DNA of 64,000 nt from Pseudooceanicola sp050897975 (GTDB lineage: Bacteria > Pseudomonadota > Alphaproteobacteria > Rhodobacterales > Rhodobacteraceae), in assembly GCF_050897975.1 (NCBI RefSeq), contig NZ_JBPAXY010000004.1:1-64000 (forward strand). The letters are read 5' to 3'. The notes beneath the pieces were generated by a model. The model searched no databases and was not told the DNA's origin. It was given only the letters and a program-made list of their open reading frames with translations. Within the stretch, counting starts at the first letter, position 1. Each line of letters opens with the position of its first letter. The translations under genes and the position numbers were made by a program. This document shows positions 59,411 to 64,000 of the stretch, in pieces.

Positions 59411-60895
59411 TTACCCTTGGGCGTAAAGCGCGCCCCAGCGTTGCACCATCACCTGTTGCAAGCCGCGCGCCCGCGCGGTCCAGGCGCGCCCGCCCTGGGG
59501 CCTTTCGCGTTCCGACCGGCTAAGCGCGGCGCGGCGCGGCAGGTCGCCCGAGATCACCGCAAAGGCCAGATCCTGCCCGCCGGGGCCGGTGACATAGCCC
59601 GCCAACCCGCTGACGAAGTTCAGCGTGCCGGTCTTGGCCGCCACCTGGATGCGCGGCGCGGGCAGGGCGCGGCCCTGGGAATCCAGCAGCTTGATATCCT
59701 TCAGCAGCGGCGCCAGCCGTTCGTGCACGTCCGGGTCCGACAGCATCCGCACCAGATCCGAGGCCGCAAAGCGCGAGGCATCGCCCAGCCCCGAATGATC
59801 CACCATCGCCACATCGCGCAGCCCGTGTGTGGCGCGGGCCCAATCGCTCATCGCCTTGGCCGAGGCGCGGATCGAAGCCGGGCGGCTGCCCTGCTTGGCG
59901 CTGGCCGCCAGCCCCAGAAGCTCGGCCGTCAGGTTGTTGGAATAGTGCAGCATCAGCTTGGCGATCTCGACCAGCGGGCGGCTTTCGTGGCGCGCCAGTT
60001 CCGAGGCGGCGGGCAGGCCGCGGGCCTCTTCGGCCACCGGCAGGACAATGCCATTGGCGCGCGCCATGGTCGCGAAGACCTCGGCGGCATAGGCGGCCGG
60101 GCGCCGCACCGGCAACCAGCGCGAACCGCCATTGCCCAGGGCGCCCTGCGCCACGGTCCATTCGTCGCGGCCCTGACGGTCGGCATAGGTATAGACTGGG
60201 GTGGTGCGATCGACGACCTGCATCCGGGCAATGGTCACATCGGGGCGGTAGTCGCGGGTACGCGCATCCATCGTCACCGCCCATTTGCCCGCCTGCCGGG
60301 CCCATTCGAAATGCACCCGGTTGTAATTCAGGCTTAGCGCCGAAACCCCGGGGTTATAGCCCACATGGTCGGGCTGGTCGGCGTCGATCAGCCGCGCCTC
60401 GGGCAGGGCGCCGCCGTAGAACAGGAACTTGCCGCGGATCTCGCGCAGGCCCGCCGCCTTCAGCTTGCCCGCCAGACCCGCCAGATCGGTGGTGTCCAGC
60501 CCCGGATCGCCGCCGCCGACCAGGATCAGGTCGCCCTCCAGCCGGCCGTTGCGCAGGGCGCCGGTGCCCAGCACCCGGGTGGCAAAGCGGTGTTGCGGGC
60601 CCAGCACCTCCAGCGCGTAAAGGGCGGTCAGGGTCTTGCCCACGCTGGCCGGGGGCAGGGCGGCATCCGGCGCCACCCCTTCCAGCAGATCGCCCGCGCC
60701 CACCCGGGCCACCGCGACGCTGGAGATGCCGCTGATGCCCGCCTCGGCCACCAGGGTTTCGGGGCCGGGCACTTCGGCCACATCCTCGGGCCGCAGCCGG
60801 GGGCGCAGCGAGATCGCGGGGGGGGTTGCGTGCAAGGGCAGGGCAAGGCTGGACAGCAGCGCGCCCAGCACGGCGCGGCGGGACAGGGGGGTCAT
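59411..60895 (-). CDS. dacB: D-alanyl-D-alanine carboxypeptidase/endopeptidase (PBP4)
   Basis: A 494-residue class C penicillin-binding protein (peptidase S13). A twin-arginine-like or Sec signal (TPLSRRAVLGALLSSLALPLHA) is followed by the active-site SVGK (S-x-x-K), SNN (S-x-N) and KTG in VAAKTGTLNFVSG, all in order. It trims or hydrolyses peptidoglycan crosslinks in the periplasm. The ATG at 60893-60895 starts the signal; 75 codons of open frame upstream lack conservation. nadD lies about 80 nt upstream on the same strand. Confidence 0.94.
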   Translation of the reverse strand: MTPLSRRAVLGALLSSLALPLHATPPAISLRPRLRPEDVAEVPGPETLVAEAGISGISSVAVARVGAGDLLEGVAPDAALPPASVGKTLTALYALEVLGPQHRFATRVLGTGALRNGRLEGDLILVGGGDPGLDTTDLAGLAGKLKAAGLREIRGKFLFYGGALPEARLIDADQPDHVGYNPGVSALSLNYNRVHFEWARQAGKWAVTMDARTRDYRPDVTIARMQVVDRTTPVYTYADRQGRDEWTVAQGALGNGGSRWLPVRRPAAYAAEVFATMARANGIVLPVAEEARGLPAASELARHESRPLVEIAKLMLHYSNNLTAELLGLAASAKQGSRPASIRASAKAMSDWARATHGLRDVAMVDHSGLGDASRFAASDLVRMLSDPDVHERLAPLLKDIKLLDSQGRALPAPRIQVAAKTGTLNFVSGLAGYVTGPGGQDLAFAVISGDLPRRAALSRSERERPQGGRAWTARARGLQQVMVQRWGALYAQG

Positions 60896-60975
60896 CTCAA
60901 ATGGGCTTTTTCGGTTAAATCCATGCCCCCTGTCTAGCCGTGCCCATGCCGTTGGGGCAAGGGAAAGGGGGCGGA

Positions 60976-61617
60976 TCAGTCGCTTTCGCCCAGGGGTTGC
61001 GAGGCGGGCGCGCCCGCCTGCCACAGGCCCCGGGCGCGGATCTCGGTCGAGGAGATGTCCAGCATCGGCATGTCGACAAAGCACCAGGCGGGCGGCGTGC
61101 TGGCGGCCAGCCGGTGGCATTCGGCGTCACGCAACCGGGCCGTGCGGGCGATCCGGGCCGCGCGGGAATTGCGCGCCGCCATCCGCTCGCCCGGGCGCGA
61201 CAGCACGCCGACGGTGACATTGTCGAGGATCCAGCGCCATTCCTGCCAGCGGTCGAACTGCGCCAGGTTGTCGGCCCCCATCAACCAGGTGAAGGCGACG
61301 CCGGGATAGCGCGCCTGAAGCCCGCGCAGGGTGCGCGCGGTATAGCGGGTGCCCATCTGGGCCTCGATGTCCGTCACCGCGACCCGGGGGTGGCGCATCA
61401 GGGCGCGGGCCGCCGCCATCCGCTGTGCCAGCGGCGCCGGGCCGTCGGATTTCAGCGGGTTGCCGGGGCTGACCAGCCACCACACCCGATCCAGGTCAAA
61501 GCGTTTCAGCGCCTCGCGGGTGATATGGGCATGGCCCTCATGCGGCGGATCGAAGGACCCGCCCAGCAGGCCGATCCGCTGGCCGGGGCGCGCAAGGGGG
61601 CGTCGGGGGCTGGGCAT
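60976..61617 (-). CDS. nadD: nicotinate-nucleotide adenylyltransferase
   Basis: A 213-residue nucleotidyltransferase of NAD synthesis. It has GLLGGSFDPPHEGHAHI (the GxFxPxHxGH motif) and the C-terminal ISSTEIRARG. It converts nicotinate mononucleotide and ATP to deamido-NAD. The length is normal. It lies upstream of dacB; the two may be co-transcribed. Confidence 0.95.
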   Translation of the reverse strand: MPSPRRPLARPGQRIGLLGGSFDPPHEGHAHITREALKRFDLDRVWWLVSPGNPLKSDGPAPLAQRMAAARALMRHPRVAVTDIEAQMGTRYTARTLRGLQARYPGVAFTWLMGADNLAQFDRWQEWRWILDNVTVGVLSRPGERMAARNSRAARIARTARLRDAECHRLAASTPPAWCFVDMPMLDISSTEIRARGLWQAGAPASQPLGESD

Positions 61618-61719
61618 CGGGGCTTCGGGTCCTTGGGGCGGGGCCGGGGTCGGGCCGGTGGTGTCGCGGAACGCCCCGAGGGCGCCTGGCCGCGATTTGC
61701 GCCGGAAGCGGCGGCAAAG

Positions 61720-63018
61720 TCAAATGGCCGCGCCGGTTTCGCCGTGCAGGTCGCGGCCCCCGGCCCGCGGCCCGGGCCTGCGCCTGGGCCGCCCTTCCAG
61801 GAAGGCCCCCAGCAGAGACAGGCCGGGCAGGTGGTCGGCCAGCACCTTGACCAGCACCAGGATGGGTACCGCCAGAACCGCCCCTGCCGCGCCCCAAAGC
61901 CAGGCCCAGAAGACCACCGCGATAAAGACTGCCGCCGCGTTCAGCCGCAGGTGTCGCCCGACCAGCCAGGGGGTGATCATCTGCCCCTCGATCGAGGTCA
62001 GGATCAGATAGACCAGCGGCACCAGCAGCGCCGTGCCGACGCTGTCATAGCTGACCAGCGCCACCGCGCCGGCCACCGCCACCCCCACCATGGCGCCCAG
62101 ATAGGGCAGGTAGTTCAGCAAAAAGGCCGCCACCCCCCAAAGCATCGCATAGGGCATACCCATCAGATGCAGCACGCCGCCGATGGCCAGGCCGAGAACC
62201 GCGTTGATCACCGTGATCGCCCCTAGATAGCGCGAGATCTGCTGCTCGACGTCGCGGCTGATCCGGGCCACCCGGCGTTTGCGGCGCAGGTCGGGGAAGG
62301 CGGCGACCAGCCTTGCGCGGAAGGCATCCCCCATCGACAGCAGGAACATGGCGAAGAGCAGCGACACCACAAGCACCGTGCCCGAGGTGGCCAGCGAGCC
62401 AAGGGCGCCTTGCAGGAAGCCGGTGGCGGGGGCGATGACCACCCGGTCCTCCTCTTCGCCCGCATCGGTGCCCGCCGCCATCTGCTGCATCTGTTCCGAA
62501 GCATCCTTCAGCCGCTCGACATTGCGCATCACCCCCCAGAGCTTGTAGCGCAGCTCTTCCTGGATCTGCGGGGCCTCAGCGATCAGGGTCTGGGCAGGCA
62601 GGCGCAGCATGTAGAGGCCCGAGACCGAGGTGATGCCGATGGTCAGGATGATCGCCACCGCCGAGGCGCCTTCGGGCACCCCCTTGCGCGCCAGCCAGCG
62701 CACCAGCGGCGACAGGGTCAGGGCGATCAGCAGGCCCAGCACCACGGGCAGGGCCACGGTCTTGGCCTGATAGACCGACCACAGCAGGAACAGCAGGAAG
62801 ATGCCGGTCAGAAGGTACTGGATATGGCGCAGGTGACGGCGGATGCCGCGCATCTGGTCGGCGCGGCGCTCTGCCGGGGGTGGTGCAACCGGCGCGGCGG
62901 GGGCTGTGCCTGCGACGGCGCTCTGCGCGGTCGGGCCTTCGGCCTCGGCGCCCTCTGGCGGCGTCGACGGGGCCGGGGCCTCCGTCTCGGGCTGCCGATC
63001 TCTTCGCTTGTCTGTCAT
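61720..63018 (-). CDS. AI-2E/PerM family membrane protein
   Basis: A 432-residue integral membrane protein. An N-terminal Pro/Ala/Glu-rich cytoplasmic stretch (about 1-55) precedes two membrane segments (about 65-105), a long central soluble region, then four to five more segments. The conserved PerM-type motif is AAFLLNYLPYLGAMVG, followed by ILTSIEGQMITPWLVGRHLRLN. Family members include AI-2 exporters and sodium/proton transporters; the role here is unknown. The ATG follows AGGAG. Confidence 0.92.
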   Translation of the reverse strand: MTDKRRDRQPETEAPAPSTPPEGAEAEGPTAQSAVAGTAPAAPVAPPPAERRADQMRGIRRHLRHIQYLLTGIFLLFLLWSVYQAKTVALPVVLGLLIALTLSPLVRWLARKGVPEGASAVAIILTIGITSVSGLYMLRLPAQTLIAEAPQIQEELRYKLWGVMRNVERLKDASEQMQQMAAGTDAGEEEDRVVIAPATGFLQGALGSLATSGTVLVVSLLFAMFLLSMGDAFRARLVAAFPDLRRKRRVARISRDVEQQISRYLGAITVINAVLGLAIGGVLHLMGMPYAMLWGVAAFLLNYLPYLGAMVGVAVAGAVALVSYDSVGTALLVPLVYLILTSIEGQMITPWLVGRHLRLNAAAVFIAVVFWAWLWGAAGAVLAVPILVLVKVLADHLPGLSLLGAFLEGRPRRRPGPRAGGRDLHGETGAAI

Positions 63019-63358
63019 GCCGCTCCTGCCCTGTCTTGCGAGTCAACGCCGGGGCGGGCGCCGGGGTTCCCGAGGGCGCAGCGGGGAGGGCGGCAGACCC
63101 GGCGCCCAATGGTTCCAAGATGCCTCTGCGGGTTTGACGGAAGGGGCTGTCGTCCCAGAGAGCAACCGGACCTGCGGGCAGCCGAGGCGCTCAGCCGGGT
63201 GGGGGGATGGGGGTGTCGAGCGGATCAAGAGGGCAGAGGCGGCCAGATCATGACGCTTGTCCGTCGCGGCAGGCTGCCGCCCCGCTCCCGGGGGGGGCGA
63301 GGCCCCCGACCCAACCGTTGACGCGGCCGGGCGGGCGGCAGCTGGCAGGTGCGGAGGC
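63019..63358. other. intergenic region before the chemotaxis gene
   Basis: About 340 nt with no convincing gene on either strand. The short frames present have no recognisable features. It is GC-rich with several G and C runs. No clear terminator or promoter is visible. Confidence 0.4.
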
Positions 63359-64000
63359 TCAGCCGTGGCGACGGGCGCGGTCGGCGGGGCGCGCCTCTGC
63401 GGGGCCCAGCTGGAACTGATCCACCAGACCGGCCAGGGCCTGGCTCTGGTCGCGCAGGCGTACCGCCTCGGCGGTGGTTTCCTCGGCCATCGAGGCGTTT
63501 TGCTGGGTCAGGTCGCCGCTATGCGAGACTTCCTGGCTGACCGCGCCGATGCTTTTAGCCTGGGCCTCGGCGGATTGGGTGATCTCGGCCAGAAGCGTGT
63601 CGATCTGCATCACCTTTTCCCGCGCCGTATGCAGCGCCGCGCTGGTCTCATCCACCAGCTTTTCGCCCCGCTGCACCTGGGTCACCGACTGGTCGATCAG
63701 GTCGCGGATCGTCTTCGCCGCCTCGGCGCTGCGCTGCGCCAGCGACCGCACCTCGGTTGCCACCACGGCAAAGCCGCGCCCGGCCTCGCCCGCCCGCGCC
63801 GCCTCGACCCCGGCGTTCAGGGCCAGCAGGTTGGTCTGCATGGCGATCGTGTCGATGACCGAAACGATCTGGCTGATCTCGCGCGACGAGCCCGAGATTT
63901 CCTGCATCGCCGCCTGGGTCTGTTCCATCACCTCGGTCGAGCGGGTGACCATGCCGCGCGCCTGCGAGGCCGCGCCCGCCGCCTCGCCCGCGCCGGTATT
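63359..64000 (-). CDS. methyl-accepting chemotaxis protein, C-terminal part
   Basis: The C-terminal 210 or so residues of a chemoreceptor. The gene runs leftward, and its 5' part lies beyond the window end. The highly conserved hairpin tip is IVSVIDTIAMQTNLLALNAGVEAARAGEAGRGFAVVATEVRSLAQRSAEAAKTI. The coiled-coil signalling domain continues through EETTAEAVRLRDQSQALAGLVDQF. It couples a sensed signal to CheA/CheW. The ligand domain is not in the window, and no start codon is assigned here. Confidence 0.95.
   Translation of the reverse strand, partial: NTGAGEAAGAASQARGMVTRSTEVMEQTQAAMQEISGSSREISQIVSVIDTIAMQTNLLALNAGVEAARAGEAGRGFAVVATEVRSLAQRSAEAAKTIRDLIDQSVTQVQRGEKLVDETSAALHTAREKVMQIDTLLAEITQSAEAQAKSIGAVSQEVSHSGDLTQQNASMAEETTAEAVRLRDQSQALAGLVDQFQLGPAEARPADRARRHG

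Noticed and set aside
63019..63358. Small genes between the AI-2E family gene and the chemotaxis gene
   Set aside because: Frames on both strands are Arg/Pro/Gly-rich without start-site support or recognisable motifs.

Overview
The window looks like a chromosomal segment of a GC-rich alphaproteobacterium, most likely a Rhodobacterales (Rhodobacter/Paracoccus/Roseobacter-type) organism. The grounds are the base composition, an initiator tRNA of alphaproteobacterial type, a class I lysyl-tRNA synthetase, a CtrA-type response regulator with TTAA-N7-TTAA-like motifs nearby, and the overall gene families. I see no insertion sequence, prophage, CRISPR array or integrase. Genes are tightly packed and mostly form catabolic operons with their own regulators.

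Layout. (1) 1-705: the 3' end of a 5S rRNA gene with its terminator, then a small conserved gene. (2) 710-13819: an amine/amino-acid-type catabolic island. A long leftward operon holds a PuuB/DadA-like FAD oxidase, a PotFGHI-like ABC importer, a cupin, a GMC (choline dehydrogenase-like) oxidoreductase and a second FAD oxidase. A MocR/GabR regulator lies upstream of it. An enolase-superfamily enzyme and an aldehyde dehydrogenase are read divergently from the regulator. (3) 14232-22908: an acetate module with acetyl-CoA synthetase, adenylate kinase, a two-component sodium:solute symporter (DUF4212 plus SSS), a cNMP/CBS/DUF294 regulator, a small membrane protein, and a membrane-anchored, sensor-like DEDDh exonuclease. 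(4) 22940-37910: a DUF475 membrane protein, a dipeptide/opine-type ABC importer, then a probable sugar-acid pathway. That pathway holds a BNR-repeat protein, iron alcohol dehydrogenase, FCD-GntR regulator, DUF1537 acid-sugar kinase, PdxA2, a DapA-family aldolase, an aldehyde dehydrogenase and an Lrp/AsnC regulator. (5) 38047-38123: a solitary tRNA-fMet. (6) 38529-43869: an NtrC-type two-component system next to an OFA-family MFS transporter, whose upstream region carries three 13-bp operator-like elements exactly 42 bp apart. (7) 44067-50113: a degenerate FGGY kinase and an RND efflux pair. (8) 50204-64000: mostly single genes. These are a zinc-ribbon protein, a CtrA paralogue, an outer-membrane-like protein, a PNPOx-fold protein, a large beta-helix protein, DUF4864, DUF4336, LysRS, TerB, DacB, NadD, an AI-2E/PerM family protein, and the start of a chemotaxis receptor that runs off the window.

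How the parts may work together. In region 2 the importer would bring in a cationic amine-like substrate. The FAD and GMC enzymes would oxidise it to aldehydes, the aldehyde dehydrogenase would finish the oxidation, and the MocR protein would sense the substrate. The enolase-superfamily enzyme is not part of any pathway I recognise. In region 4 a sugar acid would be imported, oxidised or cleaved, phosphorylated by the DUF1537 kinase and converted by PdxA2 to a triose phosphate. A 17-bp palindrome in the divergent promoter region suits the GntR regulator. In region 6 the two-component system probably controls the OFA transporter.

The items I would look at first are the 42-bp-phased operator array with an NtrC-type activator carrying GAFPGA in place of GAFTGA, the HAMP/PAS-like exonuclease in the acetate cluster, the sugar-acid gene set, and the beta-helix gene with a CtrA-like motif upstream. 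All assignments come from reading motifs and protein sequence by eye; no database search was run.
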